Assembly (NCBI GenBank): GCA_030538115.1
Contig: JAUNUP010000040.1
Location: 1 to 27,436 of the forward strand
Reading direction: 5' to 3'
Origin: Dermatophilus congolensis
GTDB lineage: Bacteria; Actinomycetota; Actinomycetes; Actinomycetales; Dermatophilaceae
Length of the DNA: 27,436 bases
Shown here: piece by piece, positions 1-6,908 of the stretch
How positions within the stretch are numbered: the stretch's first letter is position 1
Layout of the letters: every line of letters starts with the position of its first letter
Made by a program: the position numbers and the translations under genes
The notes under the pieces: model-generated
What the model saw: only the letters and a program-made list of their open reading frames with translations
What the model was told of the DNA's origin: nothing
Databases searched by the model: none

Positions 1-59
1 CCTGCCGAGACGGGCGCCGACCACCCGGTGGTGGCGGTTTCCCCTGATGAACCGGCCAC
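1..59 (-). CDS. N-terminal fragment of a leftward gene, product unknown
   Basis: This is a tentative partial gene. A good leftward promoter lies at 137-165, so a gene should begin to its left. The best candidate start is a GTG at 59-57, reading MAGSSGETATTGWSAPVSA before the window ends. A purine-rich GGGGAGAG lies directly upstream, which is closer to the start than usual. Nothing in these 19 residues identifies a family. The opposite strand also has an open frame over 1-81 that could be the tail of a rightward gene, so the strand rests mainly on the promoter. Confidence 0.33.
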   Translation of the reverse strand, partial: MAGSSGETATTGWSAPVSA

Positions 60-108
60 CTCTCCCCGGGGCAACGCCTGAACGACCGCCCCGGTGCACC
101 CCCTGCGC

Positions 109-175
109 ATACCGAGTATTCATCCAGGCAAGACAACGTATACCGAGTATGCGAGCCGGGGTCAATACCGAGTAT
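109..175. promoter_or_regulatory. Three operator copies, ATAC-CGA-GTAT
   Basis: The perfect dyad ATACCGAGTAT occurs at 109-119, 140-150 and 165-175, start-to-start distances 31 and 25 bp. The third copy abuts and slightly overlaps the -35 box, the second overlaps the -10 box, and the first falls in the early transcribed region of the leftward promoter. This is the layout of a repressor-controlled promoter. The cognate regulator is not in the window. A PadR- or TetR-like protein is possible but is only inference. Confidence 0.6.
137..165 (-). promoter_or_regulatory. Sigma70-type promoter reading left
   Basis: On the minus strand TTGACC (165-160) and TATACG (142-137) are separated by exactly 17 bases, a near-consensus primary-sigma promoter. 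Transcription would start near 130 and run left into the gene that leaves the window. Two copies of an 11-bp palindrome overlap its core elements, so it is probably repressor-controlled. Confidence 0.6.
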
Positions 176-262
176 TGCCTTGATGCCGACAAGACCCAGG
201 AAGCGCGAAACGCGAGGACACCACCAGCGAAGTGCGCCTGCGCGAGAACGCAACCGGGCAGC

Positions 263-318
263 GTTCCGCGGCACCAGCAAGAAGGCTCGAGCTCGCAGGA
301 AGACATGTGCCGCGGAAC
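263..318. repeat. Intergenic two-arm repeat, locus 1 unit A
   Basis: Arms GTTCCGCGGCAC (263-274) and GTGCCGCGGAAC (307-318) are perfect reverse complements separated by 32 bases. The right arm is preceded by ACAT, the marker used here for orientation II. The flanks resemble the units at 10460 and 10619 (AACCGGG shortly before the left arm, GACAT before the right arm). Apart from this unit, unit B and the leftward promoter, I see nothing genic in 82-472; the open frames there have no homology I recognise. Confidence 0.8.
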
Positions 319-372
319 ACGGACGCGAAGTGGCCGTTCGAGAGATCCACGGATCGGTCGCTTCGCGCCCGA

Positions 373-429
373 GTCCCATGGCACATGTTTTCGGCGAATG
401 GCACCTGAAATGCGAAGGTGCCATGGGAC
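373..429. repeat. Intergenic two-arm repeat, locus 1 unit B
   Basis: Arms GTCCCATGGCAC (373-384) and GTGCCATGGGAC (418-429) are perfectly complementary, with a 33-base gap. ATG follows the left arm, so this unit is in the opposite orientation (type I) to unit A. It lies 43 bases beyond the stop of the leftward SRPBCC gene and could act as its 3' hairpin. Confidence 0.8.
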
Positions 430-472
430 GTGAACGGGGCAGGGCGCCCAGGTCACGTCAGATCAGGGCAGA

Positions 473-934
473 TCAGGTCAGGCGCAGCAGCGCGAGGCGG
501 GAGAGCGATGCCTCGATGCTCTTCGCGTTCCGCTCAGGCGCCTTGAGCTTCTCCAACACCACGGGGATCTTCGAACCGGACCAGTCGAAGATCTCGGTGA
601 CCCTCGTGCCCTCCCCTTCGGGCGCGATCTCCCACCGCCAGCGGTGACCTGCGGGGAGCTGCCACTCGACGACCCGACCAGGAATGAGGTCGCTGACGGT
701 CGACGTCATCGAATACGGAATCCCCTTGAGCTTCATCGACACCCGAAACTTGTCGCCGAGCTGAAGCTCACGCGGACCGATGACCTGCGTACCGACGGTC
801 GAGGACCCGTCGACTTCGTGGTGGCGGTGCGGGTTGGCAAGAAGGGCGAAAACGGCGTCGGCGGGAGCGTCAACGACGACGCTGGCACCGACCATGCGGG
901 GCCGCGACGGGACAAGTGGCGTGACGGAATTCAT
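473..934 (-). CDS. SRPBCC family protein (polyketide cyclase/START-like fold)
   Basis: A 153-residue protein of the SRPBCC (Bet v1-like) superfamily, whose members form a deep hydrophobic pocket for lipids or other small ligands. After a 15-residue leader it shows the typical opening strand and helix (VGASVVVDAPADAVFALLAN), then the mid-region GDKFRVSMKLKGIPY and VSDLIPGRVVEWQLPAG, then the WRWEIAPEGEGTRVTEIFDW strands and a long C-terminal helix. Length fits a single-domain member. The ATG at 934 has AGGA and GAGG upstream; the methionine at residue 14 is an alternative start. It stands 64 bases downstream of the reductase gene at 999 and may be co-transcribed with it. The ligand cannot be told from sequence. 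Confidence 0.8.
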   Translation of the reverse strand: MNSVTPLVPSRPRMVGASVVVDAPADAVFALLANPHRHHEVDGSSTVGTQVIGPRELQLGDKFRVSMKLKGIPYSMTSTVSDLIPGRVVEWQLPAGHRWRWEIAPEGEGTRVTEIFDWSGSKIPVVLEKLKAPERNAKSIEASLSRLALLRLT

Positions 935-998
935 GCCTCGTTCCTATGCCACGAAATCCACCCTCGCAAGCCGTTCACCTCGACGACCCCCTGAGTGC

Positions 999-1787
999 TC
1001 AGCGTTGTTTCGGTGAGGGCACCCAGCGGGTGAGGAGCATGCCGTCTGACTCGACGACGCTGTGCAGATTCAGGCGCACTCCGTCGCCCAGTTCGGCACC
1101 GGCGACGATGCGGCCGCCCTCGCCTCCGGCCACCATCGGGGAGATCGTCAGGCACAGTTCATCGACAACCCCCGCAGCGAACTGATCGCCGAGCAGCGAC
1201 GGCCCACCCTCGGCGAGAACGCGCGCGAACCCTCGCGCGGCTAATTCGCCGCGCAGCCACCTCGCATCCACACGGCGACCTGGGCAGACGAGCACATTGT
1301 CGAAACCGAGAAAGTCTCGTTCGGAGGCGATCTGCTCAGGGGCAGCCGACTCGCACGTCGCGAGCAGCACATCCCCCTCGGCTCCCGAATCGTTGAACGC
1401 CTCGGCCACCGACTCGGGCAGCCGTCCGCGCCCCGACACGACGACCAGTGGCGAATGCCGGGCGAGGTCGTACTCCTCGGCCCGAGCAGTCCCGGCACCG
1501 ACGACGACCACATCGCACAGACTCCGCAGCAGGTGAAAGACCCTGTGGTCGGCCTCGGAGCCGAAGCCCGCCGAGTGCCCGTTCGCATCGACGCCGGCCC
1601 CGTCGAGGGAGGTGATCATGTTGACCCGCCACCACACGCCGTCGGCGGTACCCGCCTCGGCGCCCGGGTACGCGTACACATCGGCGAGCTGCTCGTCGGT
1701 CAGGCCAGCGCTGCCACCGTTGTCACCTCCGCCACCGCCGGCGGGCGAGTCCGTGGCTGCTCCACTGGCCCCGAATATCAGCCGCAT
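999..1787 (-). CDS. RibD C-terminal-domain reductase, Rv2671-like
   Basis: A 262-residue NADPH-dependent reductase of the RibD_C/dihydrofolate-reductase fold. Visible marks are the N-terminal LTDEQLADVYAYP segment, RVNMITSLDGAGVDANGHS, the strand DVVVVGAGTARAEEY, the glycine motif ARVLAEGGPSLLGDQF and DELCLTISPMVAGG. The arrangement matches the stand-alone actinobacterial family of M. tuberculosis Rv2671, which has been shown to reduce dihydrofolate. There is no deaminase domain, so it is not the bifunctional riboflavin enzyme. The ATG at 1787 overlaps the upstream gene by 10 bases, indicating translational coupling; a GTG at 1793 is the alternative start. It is the last gene of the gpgS-folP operon, and the folP neighbour makes a folate-related role plausible but unproven. 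A glycine-rich insert follows the first strand. Confidence 0.75.
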   Translation of the reverse strand: MRLIFGASGAATDSPAGGGGGDNGGSAGLTDEQLADVYAYPGAEAGTADGVWWRVNMITSLDGAGVDANGHSAGFGSEADHRVFHLLRSLCDVVVVGAGTARAEEYDLARHSPLVVVSGRGRLPESVAEAFNDSGAEGDVLLATCESAAPEQIASERDFLGFDNVLVCPGRRVDARWLRGELAARGFARVLAEGGPSLLGDQFAAGVVDELCLTISPMVAGGEGGRIVAGAELGDGVRLNLHSVVESDGMLLTRWVPSPKQR

Positions 1788-2476
1788 GTCCACACCACAA
1801 CCGAGTACGCGACCCCGAAGGGATCCCCAGAGGCGAGCACCTCAGCGCTCACCACGCGATCGCGGGTGGCCGCGCCGAGAGCTTGAAGGGGCGCCCGACC
1901 GGAGCACCACAGCTCCGTCGCAAGGTCAGCGTCGATGTCGAGCAGCCCCTGCGGAGAACCTGATTCGACCGCGCTCATCCACGCGGAGTCGAACGTCTGG
2001 GCCCGCTCGTCGAGGTGCCCGGGGGCGCGCAGGTCGCGGCAGGCAGACCCGTCGGCGACGACCAGCAGCACCGTGCGTCCCTCCTCGCTCGACCCCTGCG
2101 CGATCGGCAGGTTCGACACCACGAGACCGAGGGTCTCGGCCTCCTCGCGCGTCGCGTCCTCGGCGATGACGACCTCTTCCACCGGCATCACGGAGGGGTC
2201 ATAGGCACCGGCCACGATCGCGCCCTCGACGATCATGCGCGCCACCCGCAGGCTCAACGGCGCCGACCGGTAGGCGTGCGTCGTGGTCACAGCCCCCGTC
2301 GACACCGACCCCAGCACCACGAGTTCGGTTGCACCCGGCCCGGCCTCGGCGATCCGAAGCGCCTTCACAAGGGCCGCGATGCTCGCCTCGCGCCACGGCG
2401 CCCCTGGGTCGGAGAGGCTGCGGTATCGCGGCAGCATCACCGGGGCACACGGCACGAGGGCGGCAGAGACGATCAC
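1778..2476 (-). CDS. LigB-like (class III extradiol dioxygenase fold) protein
   Basis: A 232-residue protein resembling the actinobacterial class III extradiol-dioxygenase-like family (LigB fold; the M. tuberculosis relative I have in mind is Rv2728c). It opens with VSAALVPCAPVMLPRY, then has the strand TELVVLGSVSTGAVTT, GLVVSNLPIAQGSS and TVLLVVADGSACRDLRAPGHLDERAQTFD, with the active-site-like acidic and histidine residues near ADGSA and APGHLDER. Its ATG overlaps the folP stop by four bases (ATGA) and its end overlaps the reductase gene, so the three genes are translationally linked. True ring-cleaving activity is doubtful: the expected N-terminal metal-binding histidine is not obvious (PCAP in place of P-H). 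Function unknown. Confidence 0.6.
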   Translation of the reverse strand: MIVSAALVPCAPVMLPRYRSLSDPGAPWREASIAALVKALRIAEAGPGATELVVLGSVSTGAVTTTHAYRSAPLSLRVARMIVEGAIVAGAYDPSVMPVEEVVIAEDATREEAETLGLVVSNLPIAQGSSEEGRTVLLVVADGSACRDLRAPGHLDERAQTFDSAWMSAVESGSPQGLLDIDADLATELWCSGRAPLQALGAATRDRVVSAEVLASGDPFGVAYSVVVWTCG

Positions 2477-3336
2477 GCGAGCCCCCGCACGGTGCGCGCC
2501 GGCGGCCGGTCGCCGAGGATGCTCGAGACCATGTCGAGCACCTGCCGCGTCTGCGCCACCTCGTGCACGCGGTACACGTGCGCACCCTTGAAAGCGCAGA
2601 TCGCAGTGGACGCGAGCGTTCCCGTGAGCCGCTCAGCCACGGGCAGATCGAGGGTCTCCCCCACGAAATCCTTGTTCGACAGCGACACCAGCACCGGCCA
2701 CCCGGTCGCTACGAATTCGTCGAGCCGTCGCGTGATCTCGAGCGAATGCCAGGTGTTCTTGCCGAAGTCGTGAGCCGGGTCGATGAAAATTCGGTCGCGC
2801 GGCACCCCCAGGGAGGCGGCGCGTTCCGCCTCGGAAGTCGTGTCGCCGATGGCTTCGACTACCACGTCGTCGTACTCGATGCGGTGCGGGCGCGTGCGCG
2901 GGATCACGCGCCCGGTGTGGGTACACACGAGCCCCACCCCGAATTCAGCCACGACGGAGGCGAGTTCGCGATCGTGCCCGCCCCAGGCGTCGTTGATGAG
3001 GTCGGCCCCGGCGGCTGCGGCCTCGCGCGCCACCTCGGCGCGCCACGTGTCGACGCTGATCAGAACCTCGGGATGTCGTGCGCGCACCTCGGCGACGAAC
3101 CCGACGACCCGCCGCATCTCCTCCGCGGCATCGATCTTCTCGCCCGGAGCAGCCTTGATGCCGCCGATGTCGATGATGTCGGCGCCCTCGTCGACGACCA
3201 TGTCGACCCGGTCGAATGCAGGCCCGTCGTCCCAGGTGGCGCCCTTGTCGTAAAACGAGTCGGTGGTGCGGTTGACGATCGCCATCACCAGCCGTGAACG
3301 ATCGTCGAACGCGCGTGAGCCGAGTGTGAACCGCAT
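2473..3336 (-). CDS. folP: Dihydropteroate synthase homologue, FolP2 type
   Basis: A 287-residue TIM-barrel protein of the dihydropteroate synthase (pterin-binding) family. The pterin and diphosphate motifs are visible: MAIVNRTTDSFYDKG (18-32), DIIDIGG (53-59), ISVDTWRAEVA (93-103), DLINDAWGG (112-120), FIDPAHDFGKNT (184-195), LSNKDFVGETL (219-229) and RVHEVA (256-261). The reading NRTTDSFYDKG and the VCTHTG stretch match the actinobacterial FolP2 branch, found beside gpgS in mycobacteria too, rather than the canonical FolP1 of the folate cluster. Mycobacterial FolP2 has been reported to lack dihydropteroate synthase activity, so the catalytic role here is uncertain. It starts 8 bases after the gpgS stop and overlaps the next gene by 4 bases. 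The Shine-Dalgarno is weak, which fits coupling. Confidence 0.85.
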   Translation of the reverse strand: MRFTLGSRAFDDRSRLVMAIVNRTTDSFYDKGATWDDGPAFDRVDMVVDEGADIIDIGGIKAAPGEKIDAAEEMRRVVGFVAEVRARHPEVLISVDTWRAEVAREAAAAGADLINDAWGGHDRELASVVAEFGVGLVCTHTGRVIPRTRPHRIEYDDVVVEAIGDTTSEAERAASLGVPRDRIFIDPAHDFGKNTWHSLEITRRLDEFVATGWPVLVSLSNKDFVGETLDLPVAERLTGTLASTAICAFKGAHVYRVHEVAQTRQVLDMVSSILGDRPPARTVRGLA

Positions 3337-3344
3337 ACGGCCCG

Positions 3345-4277
3345 TCAGGTCGAAGAGCTCGGCACGTAGGTCGGCATCATCGCCGCCGCAGGTCGCAGCA
3401 CGAGTTCGACCTCGCGGTCGATCGGGTCGTGGGTCTGGGGGTCGTACTGCCGCAGCGGCACGAGCCAGAAGTCGGGCTGCAGGCCCGAGCGGCGCTCGGC
3501 GTAGGCGATGATCTGCATCGACATGATGCCCAAGGCGTGCAGATCTTGGTTCATGTGCATACGAATCCCGAGGTCGACCTGGGCGATCGCGTCGACGCCC
3601 TTGGAGTCGTAGACACCCATGAGCACCGCCAGGTCCACCGCATACCCGGAGGGCAACGGGATCGACGCGATCGTGTCACGCCGCACAGCCCACTCGCCTC
3701 CGATCGGCTGCACGATGCCCGCGAGAACGGGCCTGTGCAGGGCGATCATCGGCCGGGCCACGAGTTCGGTGACGCGCCCGCCTCCGGATTCACCGTCGAC
3801 CGGCCTACGGTAGAAGCCCTTGCTCAGCACGATGTGAGGGTTCTCGACAAACGGGAGCACCAGCCCTGAAACGTAGCTGGTGCTCCACTCGGTGAGGTCT
3901 GCGTCGAGAAAAACGAGAACGTCGCCGGTTGCCACGAACAGCGATCGCCAGATCGCCTCGCCCTTGCCGATGACGGCGGGCATCCCCGCGTCGATGTCTT
4001 TGGCCGCGTAGACCGTGGCGCCGGCGTCGCGGGCCACCTGCGCTGTCGAGTCGGTGCTGTCGGAGTCGATGACGATCAGCTCGTCGACCAGCGGCGCGGC
4101 CTCCATCAGATCGCGCCTGATGGCCTCGACCATCTGCCCGACGGTCTGCTCCTCGTTCTTCGCCGGCAGGATCACGCTGACGCGCAGCCCACCTTTACGC
4201 TCGGCCAGCTGGGCCGGGTCTATGCCCTGCCCCTCGTACGGGCCGTCGAAAGTTCGGCCTGCCTGCCAGCTCTTCAC
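3345..4277 (-). CDS. gpgS: Glucosyl-3-phosphoglycerate synthase
   Basis: A 310-residue GT-A fold glycosyltransferase (family GT81) that would transfer glucose from a nucleotide sugar to 3-phosphoglycerate, the first step towards glucosylglycerate and polymethylated glucose polysaccharides. Motifs in order: VILPAKNEE, IDSDSTDST, GKGEAIWRSL, the metal-binding DxD (FLDADL), KGFYRRP, GGGRVTELVARP and QPIGGEWAVRR. Compared with the mycobacterial enzyme, the segment between FYRRP and GGGRVTEL is short. The GTG at 4277 gives VKSWQAGRTF, the usual N-terminus of this family, with AGGG about nine bases upstream; a GTG at 4304 would add nine untypical residues. It leads the operon gpgS-folP-LigB-like-reductase. 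Confidence 0.9.
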   Translation of the reverse strand: MKSWQAGRTFDGPYEGQGIDPAQLAERKGGLRVSVILPAKNEEQTVGQMVEAIRRDLMEAAPLVDELIVIDSDSTDSTAQVARDAGATVYAAKDIDAGMPAVIGKGEAIWRSLFVATGDVLVFLDADLTEWSTSYVSGLVLPFVENPHIVLSKGFYRRPVDGESGGGRVTELVARPMIALHRPVLAGIVQPIGGEWAVRRDTIASIPLPSGYAVDLAVLMGVYDSKGVDAIAQVDLGIRMHMNQDLHALGIMSMQIIAYAERRSGLQPDFWLVPLRQYDPQTHDPIDREVELVLRPAAAMMPTYVPSSST

Positions 4278-4359
4278 ATGGCCAACCCTATCGGCTACCC
4301 ACACGTACGGGGCGGGCGAAGGCTTCGCATCACGCTCCGCGAAATGCCACGCAAAACGC

Positions 4360-4391
4360 CAACCGCCCCCTCCGGGCGGAAGGGGCGGTTG
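4360..4391 (-). terminator. Intrinsic terminator after the DUF4870 gene
   Basis: Arms CAACCGCCCC (4360-4369) and GGGGCGGTTG (4382-4391) form a perfect 10-bp stem with a 12-base loop. On the minus strand the stem is followed by a short GGCGTTTTGCG tract. It lies 28 bases past the DUF4870 stop and separates that gene from gpgS. Confidence 0.75.
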
Positions 4392-4418
4392 CCGTGTTCG
4401 GGCTGTGGTCGTCGAGGC

Positions 4419-4898
4419 TCAGCTGAGGATGCGCAACTGCATCGGGTAGCTGTAGACGACACCGTCGTTGGCCTTGATGGCGGCGCGGATGTGGCACCAG
4501 AGCTGCATCACGAACGAGAAGATCAGCATCGGGATGCCGACGATGGCGCCGACGATGGTGATCGTCAGGATCCAGCCGATGACGTTGACGATCCACATCG
4601 ACACGTTGAAGTTGAACGCCCCTGCGGCGCAGCGGCGCACGAAGCCGGAGCGGTCCTTGTAGAGGAACCACACGACCAGCGGGCCGACGAAGCTGAGCCA
4701 GCCGACGCTGATGAGCATCGACACGATCGTCGACAGGTGCGCGAGCACAGCCATCGACGCGTCATCGCGCTTCACGGGCAGACCGGCAGGGTCGTAGCCC
4801 TGGGTCGAGTAGGTGGGCGGCGTGTTGAACACCGGGCCGCCGCTCGGAGGCGGAGGCGGGTAGGCGCTCGGGTCGGAGGTGCGGGGGTCGTTGCTCAT
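4419..4898 (-). CDS. DUF4870 membrane protein
   Basis: A 159-residue membrane protein of the DUF4870 (Tic20-like fold) family. A proline-rich cytoplasmic N-terminus (residues 9-40, with PPPPPSGGP) is followed by three hydrophobic segments: AVLAHLSTIVSMLISVGWLS, FVGPLVVWFLYKDRSGFVRR and a long VNVIGWILTITIVGAIVGIP into IFSFVMQLW. The family signature is AHLS...GPLVVWFLYKDRS...AAGAFNFNVS. The ATG at 4898 has AGGGA nine bases upstream; an upstream in-frame start at 4946 would add 16 residues without a ribosome site. It has its own terminator. Its cellular role is unknown for the whole family. Confidence 0.85.
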   Translation of the reverse strand: MSNDPRTSDPSAYPPPPPSGGPVFNTPPTYSTQGYDPAGLPVKRDDASMAVLAHLSTIVSMLISVGWLSFVGPLVVWFLYKDRSGFVRRCAAGAFNFNVSMWIVNVIGWILTITIVGAIVGIPMLIFSFVMQLWCHIRAAIKANDGVVYSYPMQLRILS

Positions 4899-5012
4899 CG
4901 CTGATTCCCTGTTGTCAGTGACGCGGGTGCAGAGGTTTCTGCTCACCTACAACGCTAGGAGTCCGCGGTCGCCGATGCACCTGGGGCTCACCCCGACGCA
5001 ACCCTGGTTCGC

Positions 5013-5036
5013 CCCCTGAGGCCGGTGCCCCAGGGG
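5013..5036 (-). terminator. Possible terminator of the AlbA_2 gene
   Basis: A CCCCTG (5013-5018) / CAGGGG (5031-5036) hairpin lies 27 bases past the stop of the leftward AlbA_2-domain gene. There is no T-tract, so confidence is low. Confidence 0.35.
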
Positions 5037-5062
5037 ACGACGGGCTCAAGGCGCGACGGCGC

Positions 5063-6778
5063 TCACTTGGCTCTTGTCCGCTTGGCCGGAAGCCAACGGA
5101 TCGAAGGACCTCGCATGGGGCCATCCGGGTCTTTGATCAGGACGTTCGCGGCGCGAAGCTCATTCAAGATCTGGGTGGCCTGCTGCACATCCAGATCGAA
5201 CATGTTCCTGATGGTCCTATTCGTGATCCAGCCGTACTCCTTGAGGTGAGCTTCTACTCGTGGCCTCACCGACTCTGCCCTGGCCCGGTACTGAACAGCT
5301 GCTCCGAGCCCCGCGGCCACCGACGACCGCAGTCGCCACCGCACTCCCCGGCGCGAGTCACCGTCGCGCTCAACCAACGCCTCGGTGCCGGCGCTCAACG
5401 CGTCAAGGCGATCTGTCGCCTCGCCTGCGCTCACCTGCAGCAACCGTGCGGCTTCAGCCACTGAGAGCGTCGAACGCTGACACAAGTGAACAAGCGAGAG
5501 CATCGCGTCGACGTTTTCGCGGAGAGCGCGTGGGAGGGTCGCCACGTAGCCCGCGAAAGCCCGATTGGGAGCCCCACTCGTGAAATAGACCTCGACGGAG
5601 TACTCGTCTGCGCGAATGCCAGGGACCCGTTGCCCCACCCGAACCTGTTCGCGAAACATCCGATCGATGCCGCGAGACGCCCGCTCCGCCAGTCCCAACT
5701 GCTGCATAGCGGCCATGAGCGTGACGTTGCGCGGCGTCGAGACAGTGCTGAGCAGACGATCCTCGGTCACTCCGAACGGGAGTCCGCCAGGAGACCAGAC
5801 CCTGAGTGCGTGCGGCGACTGGTCGATCACAACACGCTCCGGACGGGCGTAGTCGCGATGCACGAGAGCATTGGTCACGGCTTCGTCGACAGCGATCGGC
5901 GAGAAGTCGGGCAGTGCGATCTCTTGTCCACCCATGAGTGCGATGTGCGCGATCTCTGGGTCGATGGCGGAGTGCACAGAGTCCAGCGCATTCGGCAACA
6001 ATGACACAAGGGGCTCGCGGAGGCGCCGCACCGACGGCTCAGCTCCCGCGGAGGAGCGCGTGAGAATGTCGAGAGTGTCCTGATCGGGTGCGCAGAACAG
6101 AATCTCGCCCGCGATCAGCAGGCGATCATCACGGTCCAGAACATTGAGCCCGCGCAGCAGGCCGATATCGTCGAGATCCGCCATCTGACTGCGCAGATCC
6201 ACCAGCTGCCCCAACAGATCGCGCGCCTCCTTGAGGGCAGCGGGTGCGACGTCGCGCCACGTCCGATCCGATGCCCTGGCCGTGAAGTCGGGATTTCGTC
6301 GCTCGTGCGCCAGCGCTCGCCTGGCATCCTCACTCAGAGGAGCACAAGACGTACCGCTCCTGCGCAGCGCCTTACCCTTGCTGTCTGTCACGAGGTCGAG
6401 GCCCTCCGGCACCGTGATCACGAGCAGTCGCGCACCTGCTACTTCGATCTCATCGATCGGCACAGTCAACTGAGGCTTCGTGTTTCCGTAGATGCGATTG
6501 CGCAGAAACGTCGAATCGGCCGCCGTGCCCACGAACGCGCTCTCGCTGGAGGCACGGTCATCGACTCCTAGAACGATCCGCCCCCCGCGGCCGTTGGCAA
6601 AGCACACCACCGCGTCGACAAGCTCTTCGACCAGCCGGGCCTGGGGATTTCCAGGTGCGCCACGGCCGCTCACAGTGTGAGGATCCCGTTTGAAGTCGAG
6701 AAGGTCCGTCTCCAGAGAGTCTGCCGTGGCCCCGTCGAGGATGCGCTGCAAGATCTCACCGAGGGGATCGAGTTTCAT
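5063..6778 (-). CDS. AlbA_2 (Schlafen) and HATPase domain regulator-like protein
   Basis: A 571-residue multidomain protein. The N-terminal AlbA_2/Schlafen-type domain shows ETDLLDFKRD (23-32), VVCFANGRGGRIVLGVDD (57-74) and RRSGTSCAPLSED (139-151). A GHKL-type ATPase segment follows, with AVDEAVTNALVHRDY (296-310), VWSPGGLPFGVT (328-339) and ASRGIDRM (367-374). Two winged-helix-like segments lie at about 438-465 and 517-550. This is the ATP-binding, putative DNA-binding family often annotated as transcriptional regulator; relatives occur as accessory genes and in some defence loci. The start ATG lacks a clear Shine-Dalgarno. It is flanked by core-metabolism genes and preceded by an unusual concentric palindrome, consistent with a self-regulated accessory gene. 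Biochemical function unknown. Confidence 0.75.
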   Translation of the reverse strand: MKLDPLGEILQRILDGATADSLETDLLDFKRDPHTVSGRGAPGNPQARLVEELVDAVVCFANGRGGRIVLGVDDRASSESAFVGTAADSTFLRNRIYGNTKPQLTVPIDEIEVAGARLLVITVPEGLDLVTDSKGKALRRSGTSCAPLSEDARRALAHERRNPDFTARASDRTWRDVAPAALKEARDLLGQLVDLRSQMADLDDIGLLRGLNVLDRDDRLLIAGEILFCAPDQDTLDILTRSSAGAEPSVRRLREPLVSLLPNALDSVHSAIDPEIAHIALMGGQEIALPDFSPIAVDEAVTNALVHRDYARPERVVIDQSPHALRVWSPGGLPFGVTEDRLLSTVSTPRNVTLMAAMQQLGLAERASRGIDRMFREQVRVGQRVPGIRADEYSVEVYFTSGAPNRAFAGYVATLPRALRENVDAMLSLVHLCQRSTLSVAEAARLLQVSAGEATDRLDALSAGTEALVERDGDSRRGVRWRLRSSVAAGLGAAVQYRARAESVRPRVEAHLKEYGWITNRTIRNMFDLDVQQATQILNELRAANVLIKDPDGPMRGPSIRWLPAKRTRAK

Positions 6779-6781
6779 AAA

Positions 6782-6823
6782 GAGTTTCTAGCACGGATGC
6801 AGTTGCATCCCGAACAGAAACTC
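6782..6823. promoter_or_regulatory. Concentric double palindrome upstream of the AlbA_2 gene
   Basis: Outer arms GAGTTTCT (6782-6789) and AGAAACTC (6816-6823) and inner arms GGATGCA (6795-6801) and TGCATCC (6804-6810) are both perfect and share one centre, 6802.5. A further AGAAACT half-site lies at 6827-6833, and GAAACTC recurs at the gene start. The element is directly before the ATG at 6778, so a protein bound here would control that gene. Autoregulation is a reasonable guess. Confidence 0.6.
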
Positions 6824-6908
6824 GTCAGAAACTACATGGCACGAAACGCCCAGTCCGACACCGCCGGGCCGGGCGCTCCGTGCCGCCGTCAGAACACGTG
6901 CGAGCGCC

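Noticed and set aside
1..81. Rightward open frame ending at 81, possible C-terminus of a gene entering from the left
   Set aside because: Composition is acceptable, but the strong promoter at 137-165 points left and favours a leftward gene. Without the sequence to the left neither can be proved.
47..433. Open frame across the left intergenic region
   Set aside because: It crosses the operators and two repeat units, has Arg/Pro/Cys-rich composition typical of antisense GC-rich frames, and resembles no family.
991..1002. Short palindrome CTGAG-TG-CTCAG at the reductase stop codon
   Set aside because: The stem is only 5 bp with a 2-base loop, too small to be a credible terminator.
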